A stretch of 24,282 nucleotides of DNA, taken from NCBI GenBank assembly GCA_946055125.1, contig CAMGFF010000001.1, positions 1-24,282 on the forward strand. Direction: 5' to 3'. Every line of letters starts with the position of its first letter. Position 1 is the first letter of the stretch. Below the pieces are notes generated by a model. That model worked only from the letters and a program-made list of their open reading frames with translations. It was not told the origin of the DNA and did not search any database. The position numbers and the translations under genes were made by a program. The DNA comes from an uncultured Prevotellaceae bacterium (GTDB lineage Bacteria; Bacteroidota; Bacteroidia; Bacteroidales; Muribaculaceae). Positions 16,800 through 24,282 of the stretch are shown here, piece by piece.

Positions 16800-18488
16800 A
16801 TGAACAGTAAATTAACATTTGCCATTCTCCTCGGTGGAGCATTGGTATTTACCAGCTGTGGTAAGAAACTCACAGAGATCGGTGCAGAATACTTCACTGT
16901 GAACCCCAACCCCCTCGAAGTGGTGGGAGACAAGGTTCCTGCTACCGTAACAGCTCAGATTCCCCAAAAATTCTTCGTGAAAAACGCAGAGGTAACCGTA
17001 ACTCCCTACCTCGTGTATGGCGACAAGGAAACCGCATCGGCACCCTACACCGTGCAGGGTGAGAAGGTTAAGGGCAACAACCAGGTGATTAACTATGAGA
17101 ACGGCGGAACAGTGACTTTCCCCGTGATGTATGCCTACACTCCCGAAATGGCGAAGAGCGAGCTTATGCTCGACTTCCAGGTGAAGCAGGGCAGCAAGAG
17201 CTACACACTGCCGCGCGTGAAGGTGGCCGATGGCGTTATCGCCACAGCTACTATCGCTACCGCCGCCACTGTGGAGCCGGCTCCGTCGACCGACAACTTC
17301 CAGCACGTAATCAACGAGCAGTACACTGCAAATATCCGCTTCCTCATCAACCAGACCAACGTGCGCAAGAGCGAGCTTGGCTCGGATGAGCTTGCAGCAC
17401 TGAAGCAGCGCCTTGCCGAGGCTCAGAATGATGCAAAGCTCGAGGTTGAGGGCATCAACATCGCATCCTACGCATCGCCCGATGGTGGTGTGAAGCTCAA
17501 CACTCGCATCGCCGAAGGCCGCGAGAAGAACACCCAGAAGTATCTCAATGAGACACTCAAGAAGGACAAAATCAAGGAGTTTGGCGAGCTTACAGCCGAC
17601 TTCACTCCGCAAGACTGGGAGGGCTTCCAGGAGCTCGTTGCAGCAAGCAACATCCAGGACAAGGACCTCATCATCAGCGTCCTCTCTATGTATAAGGACC
17701 CCGAGCAGCGCGAGCGTGAAATCCGCAACCTCTCGGCCGTGTTTGACCAGCTTGCCGAGGAAATCCTTCCGCAGCTCCGCAAGTCGCGCATCACAGCTTC
17801 GTTCAACGTAATCGGCAAGACCGATGAGGAGCTCAAGGCTGCATTTGAGGCCGACCCCGCATCGCTCTCAGTAGAGGAGCTCCTCTACACCGCCACTCTC
17901 ACCGACGATGCAGCAAAGCGCGAGGCTATCTACAAGGCTTGCATCAAGCGCAACGCCAGCGACTACCGCGGCTACAACAACCTCGGTATGGTGCAGTTTA
18001 CCAACGGCGACTATGCCGCTGCCAAGAGCAACTTTGAGAAGGCTCAGAAGCTCGCTCCCACAAGCAATGAGGTGAAGATGAACCTCGGCCTCTGCGAGCT
18101 CATGGACAACAACCTGCGCAACGCCAACAACAACTTCGGCGCAGCAGCCGGAGCCGACGGCCTCGATGAGGCACTTGGCGTGTACTACCTCAAGCTCGGC
18201 GACTACGACAACGCCGTGAAGGCTTTCGGTGAGTCGAAGAGCAACAACGCCGCTCTCGCCCAGATTATGAAGAACGACTACAGCAAGGCCAAGAACACTC
18301 TTAGCGCCGTTGCACAGCCCGATGCCACTACTTACTACCTCCTCGCCGTTGTAGGCGCCCGCACCAACAACGAGCAGATGGTACTGAGCAACCTTGCCCA
18401 GTCGGTTAAGCTCGACAAGGCAATGGCCGACAAGGCATCGACCGACATGGAGTTTGCCAAGTTCAACATCTCCAGCGTAGTTATGTAA
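16800..18488 (+). CDS. TPR lipoprotein with OmpA-like region
   Basis: This 562-residue protein has a lipoprotein signal (lipobox FTSC, C20) followed by GKKLTE. Residues about 30-160 are beta-rich (EYFTVNPNPLEVVGDKVPATV...). Residues about 170-265 resemble an OmpA-type peptidoglycan-binding fold: ANIRFLINQTNVRKSEL, then VEGINIASYASPDGGVKLNT and RIAEGREKNTQKYL. The C-terminal part (about 365-540) has at least three TPR-like units, the clearest being YRGYNNLGMVQFTNGDYAAA and ALGVYYLKLGDYDNAVKAF. Similar proteins are widespread in Bacteroidales without a firm function; linking envelope complexes to peptidoglycan is a guess. It is monocistronic, with tandem promoter cores upstream and a strong terminator 23 bp after the stop, which suggests high expression. 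Confidence 0.8.
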   Translation: MNSKLTFAILLGGALVFTSCGKKLTEIGAEYFTVNPNPLEVVGDKVPATVTAQIPQKFFVKNAEVTVTPYLVYGDKETASAPYTVQGEKVKGNNQVINYENGGTVTFPVMYAYTPEMAKSELMLDFQVKQGSKSYTLPRVKVADGVIATATIATAATVEPAPSTDNFQHVINEQYTANIRFLINQTNVRKSELGSDELAALKQRLAEAQNDAKLEVEGINIASYASPDGGVKLNTRIAEGREKNTQKYLNETLKKDKIKEFGELTADFTPQDWEGFQELVAASNIQDKDLIISVLSMYKDPEQREREIRNLSAVFDQLAEEILPQLRKSRITASFNVIGKTDEELKAAFEADPASLSVEELLYTATLTDDAAKREAIYKACIKRNASDYRGYNNLGMVQFTNGDYAAAKSNFEKAQKLAPTSNEVKMNLGLCELMDNNLRNANNNFGAAAGADGLDEALGVYYLKLGDYDNAVKAFGESKSNNAALAQIMKNDYSKAKNTLSAVAQPDATTYYLLAVVGARTNNEQMVLSNLAQSVKLDKAMADKASTDMEFAKFNISSVVM

Positions 18489-18511
18489 TTTCAAGTTGCC
18501 ATAACATAATT

Positions 18512-18550
18512 GAGGCTGTGCCACCCCGTGGCGCAGCCTCTTTCGTTTTA
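18512..18550 (+). terminator. Terminator of the TPR lipoprotein gene
   Basis: A 13-bp stem, gaggctgtgccac (18512-18524) with gtggcgcagcctc (18528-18540), one G-T pair, 3-nt loop, followed by TTTCGTTTTA. Strong intrinsic terminator. Confidence 0.9.
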
Positions 18551-18565
18551 TCCCCTTTCATAGTG

Positions 18566-18699
18566 ACGCACCGGGGTGCGTTTCAGTCCGTAAGCAGCCG
18601 AAGCCGGCTGGTGTGTCGCCCTGCCCCCGGCTGAGCGTGAGGCTGTACAAAATTCGGCTTGATGATATTCTCATATAGGGACGCACGCCCTGGTGCGTC
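18566..18699. repeat. Two REP-like palindromes
   Basis: acgcacc-gg-ggtgcgt (18566-18581) and gacgcac-gccctg-gtgcgtc (18680-18699) share the GACGCAC arm. They sit in the noncoding space between two convergent genes, the usual place for repetitive extragenic palindromes. I cannot see copy number in the genome from one window. Confidence 0.5.
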
Positions 18700-18751
18700 A
18701 GCGTTACCGCCTCACAATCAGGTGATTGTTTTCCCATTTTGGCACACCCTC
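18639..18751. repeat. 113-bp MITE-like element with imperfect terminal inverted repeats
   Basis: One end reads gaggctgtacaaaatt (18639-18654). The other (18735-18751), read on the - strand, is gagggtgtgccaaaatg. They agree at most positions over 16-17 nt, with a one-base gap. The ends resemble GAGGSTGTnCAAAA-type termini of Bacteroidetes insertion sequences. The interior holds one REP-like palindrome and a further palindrome caatca-gg-tgattg (18715-18728), but no coding sequence. No target-site duplication was found, so this may be a decayed remnant. Confidence 0.4.
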
Positions 18752-18838
18752 TTATTTCGGATGCTTTCAATGATACGTCGTTGCATGGTCGCCCCGATAA
18801 TTGAATCCACTTTTTCGGTGGCTTTCCGAGGATGAGAG

Positions 18839-19873
18839 TTACACGATGAAGATGCCGTGGCGGCGGCACTCTTCCACTTGCTCGTCGGGCCATATGCTGG
18901 CCTGGACCTCACCGATGTGGGCTTTCTGCAGGAGGAACATGCACAGGCGGCTCTGTCCTATTCCGCCACCTATGGAGTAAGGCAGCTCGCCGGCAAGCAG
19001 AGCCTTGTGGAAACTGAGCTGTGTGCGCTCGGTGCAGCCGCGCATCTCAAGCTGGCGCATGAGCGATTCCTCGCTCACGCGAATACCCATCGACGAGAGT
19101 TCGAAAGGACATTCCAGGATAGAGTCCCACAGGATAAGGTCGCCATTCAGTCCCTGGTAACCATCGCTGTTGGAGGTAATCCAGTCGTCGTAGTCAGGGG
19201 CTCGGCCGTCGTGAGGCTCGCCGTTGCTGAGCGGTGCGCCTATTCCAATGAGGAATATCGCGCCATACTTGCGAGCCGCCTCGGCCTCGCGTTCCTTGGG
19301 AGACAAGTGAGGATAGGCTTTAAGCAGCTCCTCGGCGTGAATGAACTTCACCTTCTCGGGCAGCCGCGGCGTGATGTGGGGGAAACGCTCATAGATCATC
19401 CACTCCGTTTCGCGCAGGGCCGAGTAGATTTTCTTCACCGTGTGCTTCAGGTAGGAGAGAGTGCGGTCGTCGGCGGTGATAGTCTGCTCCCAGTCCCACT
19501 GGTCGACATAGAGCGAGTGGAGGTTGTCGAGGTCCTCCGAGGAGCGAATAGCGTTCATGTCGGTGTAGAGCCCATATCCGGGGGCAATTCCATATGCTCC
19601 CAGCTTCATGCGCTTCCACTTGGCGAGGGAGTGCACCACCTCGGCGCGGCGGTTGCCCATGCAGGCAATGTCGAAAGCCACAGCGTGCTCCACGCCGTTG
19701 AGGTCGTCGTTGATACCGGTGCCTGAGAGCACGAAAAGCGGCGCGGTGACGCGGCGCAGGTTGAGCGCCCTGCCGAGCTTTTCCTGAAAGGTGTCCTTGA
19801 TGGCCTTGATAGCCACCTCGGTGGTCTCGGGCAGGAGCTTTTGCTTATACTTTTTAGGAATTATAAGTGCCAT
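18839..19873 (-). CDS. asnA: Aspartate-ammonia ligase
   Basis: This 344-residue protein makes asparagine from aspartate and ammonia using ATP (AMP-forming), in the cytoplasm. The whole sequence reads as AsnA, an aminoacyl-tRNA-synthetase-like fold: MALIIPKKYKQKL at the start, RRVTAPLFVLSGTGINDDLNG (40-60), AVEVVHSLAKWKR-like block (76-88), LYTDMNAIRSSEDLDN, SLYVDQWDWEQ (120-130), GAIFLIGIGAPLSNG (204-218), and the C-terminal SIGGGIGQSRLCMFLLQKAHIGEVQASIWP. It is a little longer than the E. coli enzyme (330) but otherwise normal. It is convergent with the TPR lipoprotein gene and divergent from the porin gene, so it is probably transcribed alone. Confidence 0.97.
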   Translation of the reverse strand: MALIIPKKYKQKLLPETTEVAIKAIKDTFQEKLGRALNLRRVTAPLFVLSGTGINDDLNGVEHAVAFDIACMGNRRAEVVHSLAKWKRMKLGAYGIAPGYGLYTDMNAIRSSEDLDNLHSLYVDQWDWEQTITADDRTLSYLKHTVKKIYSALRETEWMIYERFPHITPRLPEKVKFIHAEELLKAYPHLSPKEREAEAARKYGAIFLIGIGAPLSNGEPHDGRAPDYDDWITSNSDGYQGLNGDLILWDSILECPFELSSMGIRVSEESLMRQLEMRGCTERTQLSFHKALLAGELPYSIGGGIGQSRLCMFLLQKAHIGEVQASIWPDEQVEECRRHGIFIV

Positions 19874-19902
19874 ATTTTTTCTTCAATTTCATTTTGTAAC
19901 GA

Positions 19903-19933
19903 CAAAAGTACAACAAATTTCGGTAATTCCAAG
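19903..19933 (-). promoter_or_regulatory. Promoter of asnA
   Basis: On the - strand, CTTG (19933-19930), a 19-bp spacer, then TACTTTTG (19910-19903), matching TAnnTTTG. The asnA ATG is about 30 bp downstream. Confidence 0.6.
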
Positions 19934-20019
19934 CATTGCGCTTGCATTTTGCCTATTTTTTCTTTCATTTTATCACACAAACCGCTGCACTATCTTTAGG
20001 TTTTCACAAAAATAATACC

Positions 20020-20028
20020 TAAATTTGC
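20020..20028 (+). promoter_or_regulatory. Promoter core of the porin gene
   Basis: TAAATTTGC at 20020-20028 matches TAnnTTTGC; the porin ATG is about 54 bp further on. The TTTAGG at 19995-20000 is a possible but imperfect -33 element. Confidence 0.55.
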
Positions 20029-20081
20029 CGGCTGAAAACGTATTTTATAGTCAACTAAACACAACGTTTCAGGCAACCACA

Positions 20082-21158
20082 ATGTTAACAAAACTGAGAT
20101 ATATCATCCTTTTGCCTGCAGTGGCAGCGAGCAGCATGGCCATGGCGCAACAAACTGATGCCTCCTTGCTCGACTCCATCAACGCCCGGCTCAGCAAGGT
20201 AGAGGCTACGCAGACACAACTCAGGCGCACCACGCTTCTCCCCACGGTGAGTGGATATGCACAGGTGGGCTACAACTACAACGAGGATATCGCCTCGGAG
20301 TTCTACGTGAAATGCGCCCGCTTCGACGTGAAGGGCAACATAGGCACGAAAATCGACTACCGGATGCTCTTCGACATCTACAAATTCAAGTGCTTCGACG
20401 TGCGCCTCTCCTATAAGCCCCTCAGGCAGCTCCACATCACGGCGGGCTACTTCAAGGTGCCTTTCACCATAGGCGCGGGGCGAGGGCCGCTCACCGAGGA
20501 ATTTATCGACTATCCCCTCGCCATACGCCGCCTCACGGGCTACACCGACGTGTGTGGCATCACCGGCGGCACGGCACGCGACATAGGCGTGAGCCTGAGC
20601 GGCACGCTGTGGCAGCACCGTGGCGTGAATGTGCTCAGCTATGCCGTGGGCGTGTTTAATGGCAACAGCAGCAACGCCAAGGACGACAACACCAGCAAGG
20701 ACGTGGCGGCAAAGCTCTCGGTGCGCCCCATCAAGGAGCTTGAAATCTCGGCGAGCGCCTACATGGGCGAGTATGGCCCGAAATACCTCAAGCGAAACCG
20801 CTGGAGCGCCGGCATGGAATATGCAGGCAGCCTCATTCTTGCCCGCGCCGAATACATAGGCGGCAGCACCGGCGCCATCTCGGCAACCGACGGCTCGCGT
20901 GGCACCTTTCACAGCGACGGCTACTATGCCCAGATAGGCGTGAAGACCCCATGCCGGCTCACACCACTAATTCGCTACGACACCGTTGTGGCCGACACAC
21001 GCACCGATATGACCGAGAGCATAGCCAGCGCCGGCGCACTGTGGCAGCCCATGAAGCACCTGCGCCTGCAGGGCTTCTACTCGCGCTACTTCTACCGCAA
21101 CACGCCGGGCAACACCGACCACAACCAGATGCACATCGTCATTACCGCCCTATTTTAG
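20082..21158 (+). CDS. OprO/OprP-type porin
   Basis: This 358-residue outer-membrane beta-barrel resembles the phosphate-selective porin O/P family. The ATG at 20082 gives a proper signal peptide (MLTKLRYIILLPAVAASSMA, cut after AMA). The in-frame ATG at 20025 would add 19 non-signal residues and overlaps the promoter core. After a short coiled-coil stretch (LLDSINARLSKVEATQTQL) come alternating strands (VSGYAQVGYNY, FDVKGNIGTKIDYRMLFDIY, RQLHITAGYFKVPF). It ends in an amphipathic strand, QMHIVITALF, with the terminal Phe used for barrel insertion. The GYFKVPF motif is typical of this porin family. It is somewhat short for the family. Ion selectivity cannot be read from the sequence. Confidence 0.88.
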   Translation: MLTKLRYIILLPAVAASSMAMAQQTDASLLDSINARLSKVEATQTQLRRTTLLPTVSGYAQVGYNYNEDIASEFYVKCARFDVKGNIGTKIDYRMLFDIYKFKCFDVRLSYKPLRQLHITAGYFKVPFTIGAGRGPLTEEFIDYPLAIRRLTGYTDVCGITGGTARDIGVSLSGTLWQHRGVNVLSYAVGVFNGNSSNAKDDNTSKDVAAKLSVRPIKELEISASAYMGEYGPKYLKRNRWSAGMEYAGSLILARAEYIGGSTGAISATDGSRGTFHSDGYYAQIGVKTPCRLTPLIRYDTVVADTRTDMTESIASAGALWQPMKHLRLQGFYSRYFYRNTPGNTDHNQMHIVITALF

Positions 21159-21194
21159 TTATATTCCGACCAATGTAGTTTGCCCGATTTTTTG

Positions 21195-21203
21195 TAATTT
21201 TGC
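21195..21203 (+). promoter_or_regulatory. Promoter core of the PCMD gene
   Basis: TAATTTTGC at 21195-21203 matches TAnnTTTGC. The -33 region is poor. The expected 5' leader contains a hairpin gcgcac-gataa-gtgcgc (21220-21236) just ahead of the start codon. Confidence 0.55.
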
Positions 21204-21254
21204 AGCATAAAAATCACACGCGCACGATAAGTGCGCCAAATTAAAGGCGAAATA

Positions 21255-22208
21255 ATGAGGACAAGACTATTTTTTATGGCTGCAACAGTGGCCTGCTGCG
21301 CAGCATCGCCGGCAGCCGACAAAATTAAGTATGGCGACATGAACTCCTGGGTCACCCGCACCATCAAGGAGTCGGCCGTGCTTGGCGGCAACACAAAGAC
21401 ACTATATGAAATAGGCCCCGGCCAGACTATCGACGGCGCCAAGCCCTACACCAACCTCGGCGGCTCGCCGTGGGCCACATCTAATGTGTATGCCAAGGTG
21501 ATGGGCGTGGTGAAGTGCAGCAATGCCGTGTACCCCGACACACGCTCAGGCAGCGACCGCTGCGCCAAGCTCACCACGGTGCTCGAGCACGTTAAGGCAC
21601 TGGGAATGATAAATATGGACGTGCTGGTGTCGGGCAGCATCTTCCTCGGGCAGATTTTTGAGCCAATCTCAAGCACCAAGAACCCCTATGGCAAGATGGA
21701 GATGGGCGTGCCATTCACCAAGCGCCCCAAGTATCTATCCTTCGACTATCGCGTGAGCGTTCCGGCCAATGGCAAGGTGATTTACTCCAGCGGCTTCGGC
21801 TCGCAAAAAGTGCTTGCCGGCAAAGACCAGGCCGAGGTGTACATACTGCTGCAGCGCCGCTGGGAGGACGCAAAGGGCAATATCCACGCCAAGCGCGTGG
21901 GCACCGGCCGTGAGCGCTATGGCAGCACCACCCAGGGGTGGGTCAACGGGCACAAAATCCCCATTTGGTATGGCGACATCACCAAGCACTCCGGCTACCA
22001 CTCCTACATGGGGCTAATTCCACGCGAGAGCAGCTGCTACGCCCGCAACAGCAAGGGCAAGCTCGTGCCTGTGATTGAGGAGGGCTGGGACAACGCCAAT
22101 GCCACCCCCACCCACATGATGCTCATGGCATCGTCGGGCTGCGGCGTGGCCTACACCGGCATGGTGGGAATGACCTTGTGGGTCGACAACTTTGAGCTAA
22201 TCTACTGA
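21255..22208 (+). CDS. Secreted PCMD-family protein
   Basis: This 317-residue protein resembles the putative carbohydrate metabolism domain family (PF13201). The ATG at 21255 is chosen because it puts the signal peptide first (MRTRLFFMAATVACCAASPA, likely cut near 21; TVAC could instead act as a weak lipobox). A GTG at 21231 is the in-frame alternative. Family features are GAKPYTNLGGSPWATSNVYA (61-80), then YPDTRSGSDRCAKLTT and VLVSGSIFLGQIFEP. The central FDYRVSVP and C-terminal VGMTLWVDNFELIY resemble the beta-sandwich of carbohydrate-binding proteins. A role in surface or periplasmic glycan binding is likely but unproven. It has its own promoter core and is not clearly in an operon with the porin. 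Confidence 0.78.
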   Translation: MRTRLFFMAATVACCAASPAADKIKYGDMNSWVTRTIKESAVLGGNTKTLYEIGPGQTIDGAKPYTNLGGSPWATSNVYAKVMGVVKCSNAVYPDTRSGSDRCAKLTTVLEHVKALGMINMDVLVSGSIFLGQIFEPISSTKNPYGKMEMGVPFTKRPKYLSFDYRVSVPANGKVIYSSGFGSQKVLAGKDQAEVYILLQRRWEDAKGNIHAKRVGTGRERYGSTTQGWVNGHKIPIWYGDITKHSGYHSYMGLIPRESSCYARNSKGKLVPVIEEGWDNANATPTHMMLMASSGCGVAYTGMVGMTLWVDNFELIY

Positions 22209-22235
22209 CACCAAGAGCATAATCCTAAAAAATCA

Positions 22236-22558
22236 TCACACACTAATATATAAGATTCCCCTTTCGGGCGTAATATCAAGGCCGGCGGCTTCAACGAGTC
22301 GCCGGCCTTTCTTCATCACCTCAGCCGGCAGCCATTTCCCCTCAACCCTGACGGTGCGCACGCGGCCAAGGCCTCGATGACATTCTTTAACGCGTCAATT
22401 GCCTGCTCCACATCGCCATGGGTCGTATAGTCGAGGTAAGCATGCTCGGCATCCTTTCCCTACGTGGGCATCAGGGTCAATGTGCCTGACTGCAGCGATC
22501 TCGCCTTGTATTCCTCCATTGTGTACACTTCCATTTCGTGGTCGAAGACGCGGAGCAT
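22236..22558 (-). pseudogene. Broken small gene of unknown family
   Basis: The - strand encodes a protein-like reading interrupted twice. From the first in-frame ATG (22558) it reads MLRVFDHEMEVYTMEEYKAR... to an in-frame TAG at 22462-22460. It continues in the same frame as GKDAEHAYLDYTTHGDVEQA and on to NVIEA. It then needs a one-base shift near 22368-22374 (gcctt where gccctt would keep frame) to continue as LGRVRTVRVEGKWLPAEVMK and end GILYISV at a TGA (22238-22236). The repaired product is about 107 residues. The open frame extends without a start codon to 22639, so the true 5' end may be lost. I do not recognise the family. A sequencing error could mimic one of the two lesions. Confidence 0.6.
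22278..22313 (+). terminator. Possible terminator after the PCMD gene
   Basis: A perfect 10-bp stem, aaggccggcg (22278-22287) with cgccggcctt (22300-22309), 12-nt loop, followed by a short pyrimidine tract TTTCTTC. It starts 70 bp after the PCMD stop. The same bases encode KKGRRLVEAAGL of the pseudogene on the other strand, so the stem may be partly a coding accident. Confidence 0.45.
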
Positions 22559-22625
22559 ACAGTATTCCGACTCATTGCTGCTGTTCGTTTTTATTGCAGG
22601 TGCCGTGATTTTTTGTGCTTTTTTC

Positions 22626-22657
22626 TTGGCAGTGTGCCTCTATTGCATTAATTTTGC
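22626..22657 (+). promoter_or_regulatory. Promoter of the GH31 gene
   Basis: TTGG (22626-22629), a 19-bp spacer, then TAATTTTGC (22649-22657), matching the -33/-7 consensus at 3 of 4 and all fixed positions. The leader of about 125 nt to the ATG at 22789 contains a GC-rich hairpin cgccggc-tcagtg-gccggcg (22702-22721). Nothing else is visible in the gap between the pseudogene and the gene. Confidence 0.6.
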
Positions 22658-22788
22658 AGTAACCATTAAAACGACATCTTTTCGCACTTAGTAGCTCCTC
22701 GCCGGCTCAGTGGCCGGCGGGAATGGCTTTATTTTCATCAACCGGAATTATTTTTTTATTAACTATCAACTTTTTCAACTAATCTATT

Positions 22789-24282
22789 ATGCGAAAAAAT
22801 GCAATTCTCACTCTCCTCATTGCCTTGCTGGCCACGTTCAGCATCTCGGCCGAGGTGAACAACATTGCCTACAGCGACAGCCAGGTGCGATTCACCGTGA
22901 TTGCCGATGGCGCAATCAGGCTGGAGTATGCCCCCGACGGGCAGTTTACCGACAACAAATCGTTTATGGCCGTCGACCGCGAGTATGACCCGGTGGATTT
23001 CAAGGTGAAGCGCGGCTCGTGGATCGAAATCACCACCCCGGTGCTCAAGCTCCGCTACAAGAAGGGCTCGGGCGAGTTTACCGAGAAGAACCTCATCATC
23101 ACTTCGGCCTCGAAGAAGAAAGGCACTTTCCAGTTTACCTGGAAGCCCGGAATGAAGCAGAAAGCCAACCTCAAGGGCACCTTCCGCACTCTCGACGGAT
23201 ATGACGGCGACGTGCGCACCTTCGACACCCCCGAGGGCAAGAAGGGCGAGCACATGGAGATTGAGGACGGCGTGATTGCCCGCGACGGCTGGACTCTCAT
23301 CGACGACTCCAGGAGCCTCCTCTTCGACGGCGACCCCAAGTGGGAGTGGGTCACCGAGCGCAAGAGCGCCGATGGGCAGGACTGGTATTTCCTTGCCTAT
23401 GGCACCGACTATAAGCGTGCCTTGAAGGACTACACCCGCTTTGCCGGAAAGATGCCTCTGCCGCCGCGCTACGCCTTCGGCTACTGGTGGTCGCGCTACT
23501 GGCTCTACTCCGACAAGGAGCTGCGCAACCTCGCCCGCGACCTGCGCAACTATGGTTTCCCACTCGATGTGCTGGTAATCGACATGGACTGGCACTACAC
23601 CGAGAAGGACCGCGGCGGCTGGACCGGCTGGACCTGGAACAGCGAGCTTTTCCCCAACTATCGCCGCCTGCTCAAGGACCTCAACGACGACCACCTGAAA
23701 ATAACCCTCAACCTGCACCCCGCCGACGGCGTGGACTGGTATGAGGAGAAATACTCCGAGGTGGCCCGCGCAATGGGCGTGGACCCGGCCTCGAAGCAGC
23801 GCATTGAGTGGCTCGGCAGCGACAAGAAGTTCATGACCACCATGTTCGACAAAATCCTCAACCCCATGATGGCCGACGGTGTCGACTTCTGGTGGCTCGA
23901 CTGGCAGCAGCACATCTTCGACCGCAAGCTCACCACGCTCAAGAACACCTGGTGGACCAGCCGCTGCTTCTTCACCAACATGCAGCAGTACACCGACAAG
24001 CGCCCCATGATTTATCACCGCTGGAGCGGACTGGGCAACCACCGCTACCAGGTGGGATTCTCGGGCGACGCTATTATCTCCTGGAAATCGCTCGACTTCC
24101 AGCCCTACTTCAACCACACCGCCTCCAATGTGCTCTATGGCTACTGGAGCCACGACCTGGGCGGGCACATGGGCGGAATCGACCGCGTCGACCCAGAGAT
24201 GTACACCCGCTGGATGCAGTTTGGCGCCATGAGCCCCATTATGCGCACACACTCCACCAAGAACATCAAGCTCAAGAAGGAG
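22789..24282 (+). CDS. GH31 glycoside hydrolase (3' end outside the window)
   Basis: The first 498 codons of a secreted family 31 glycosidase. The signal peptide ends SISA near residue 21. An N-terminal beta-sandwich (about 25-220) carries the usual galactose-mutarotase-like strands (QVRFTVIADGAIRLEYAPDG). The catalytic TIM barrel starts at PLPPRYAFGYWWSRYWL (224-240) and includes LVIDMDWHY (262-270). The nucleophile region is GVDFWWLDWQQ, with D371 in the nucleophile position. The acid/base region is GFSGD, with D427. HDLGGHMGG follows at 455-463. GH31 enzymes remove alpha-linked residues (glucose, xylose, galactose or others) by a retaining mechanism. Specificity cannot be assigned here. 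The frame is open at the window edge; C-terminal barrel and sandwich domains are missing. Confidence 0.94.
   Translation, partial: MRKNAILTLLIALLATFSISAEVNNIAYSDSQVRFTVIADGAIRLEYAPDGQFTDNKSFMAVDREYDPVDFKVKRGSWIEITTPVLKLRYKKGSGEFTEKNLIITSASKKKGTFQFTWKPGMKQKANLKGTFRTLDGYDGDVRTFDTPEGKKGEHMEIEDGVIARDGWTLIDDSRSLLFDGDPKWEWVTERKSADGQDWYFLAYGTDYKRALKDYTRFAGKMPLPPRYAFGYWWSRYWLYSDKELRNLARDLRNYGFPLDVLVIDMDWHYTEKDRGGWTGWTWNSELFPNYRRLLKDLNDDHLKITLNLHPADGVDWYEEKYSEVARAMGVDPASKQRIEWLGSDKKFMTTMFDKILNPMMADGVDFWWLDWQQHIFDRKLTTLKNTWWTSRCFFTNMQQYTDKRPMIYHRWSGLGNHRYQVGFSGDAIISWKSLDFQPYFNHTASNVLYGYWSHDLGGHMGGIDRVDPEMYTRWMQFGAMSPIMRTHSTKNIKLKKE

Noticed and set aside
18558..18893. 111-residue - strand frame overlapping the end of asnA
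   Set aside because: It overlaps asnA in another frame and crosses REP-like palindromes and the IS-like inverted ends; the composition is not protein-like throughout.
20025..20081. N-terminal extension of the porin gene
   Set aside because: It would start inside the promoter core and put 19 polar residues before a clear signal peptide.
22464..22691. 75-residue + strand frame with a hydrophobic stretch, possibly a small membrane protein
   Set aside because: It is antisense to the better-supported - strand pseudogene and spans the GH31 promoter; the hydrophobic run comes from T-rich sequence opposite lysine codons.

Overview
The window looks like the chromosome of a member of the Bacteroidota, order Bacteroidales. 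The evidence is a SusC/SusD pair, many lipoproteins with acidic residues after the lipid-bearing cysteine, promoters of the TAnnTTTGC type rather than E. coli type, and no Shine-Dalgarno sequences. GC-rich coding sequence with AT-rich spacers would fit a Muribaculaceae- or Prevotellaceae-like lineage, but that placement is inference.

Left block (1-13896, all + strand): a polysaccharide-utilisation-like locus. A good promoter at 9-40 is followed by a leader with no G for 137 nt. Then come a lipoprotein FAD-dependent oxidoreductase, SusC, SusD, a surface lipoprotein with Ig-like repeats and a propeller-like C-terminal half, and a strong intrinsic terminator (8943-8981). After the terminator lie an unrecognised lipoprotein, two different GHL10-type glycoside-hydrolase-like proteins (one lipoprotein, one with an ordinary signal peptide) and a polytopic DUF5009 (NagX/HGSNAT-like) membrane protein. 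Together they suggest capture, uptake, processing and inner-membrane handling of a glycan. No classical CAZyme and no regulator is visible in this block, so the substrate is unknown. An amino-sugar or peptidoglycan-derived substrate is a testable guess.

Middle block (13897-19920): mostly housekeeping. On the - strand are tRNA-Leu(CAG) with its own promoter and terminator, then pfkA followed by a DUF2027/Smr gene. A 75-bp tandem repeat in which every copy carries a promoter core lies upstream of a + strand TPR/OmpA-like lipoprotein gene. Downstream of that gene is a REP/MITE-like intergenic patch, then asnA on the - strand.

Right block (19920-24282): an OprO/P-type porin, a secreted PCMD-family protein, a broken small gene of unknown family on the - strand, and the first 498 codons of a secreted GH31 glycosidase that runs off the window. 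Each intact gene has its own recognisable promoter core. I saw no CRISPR array, intact transposase or phage gene.
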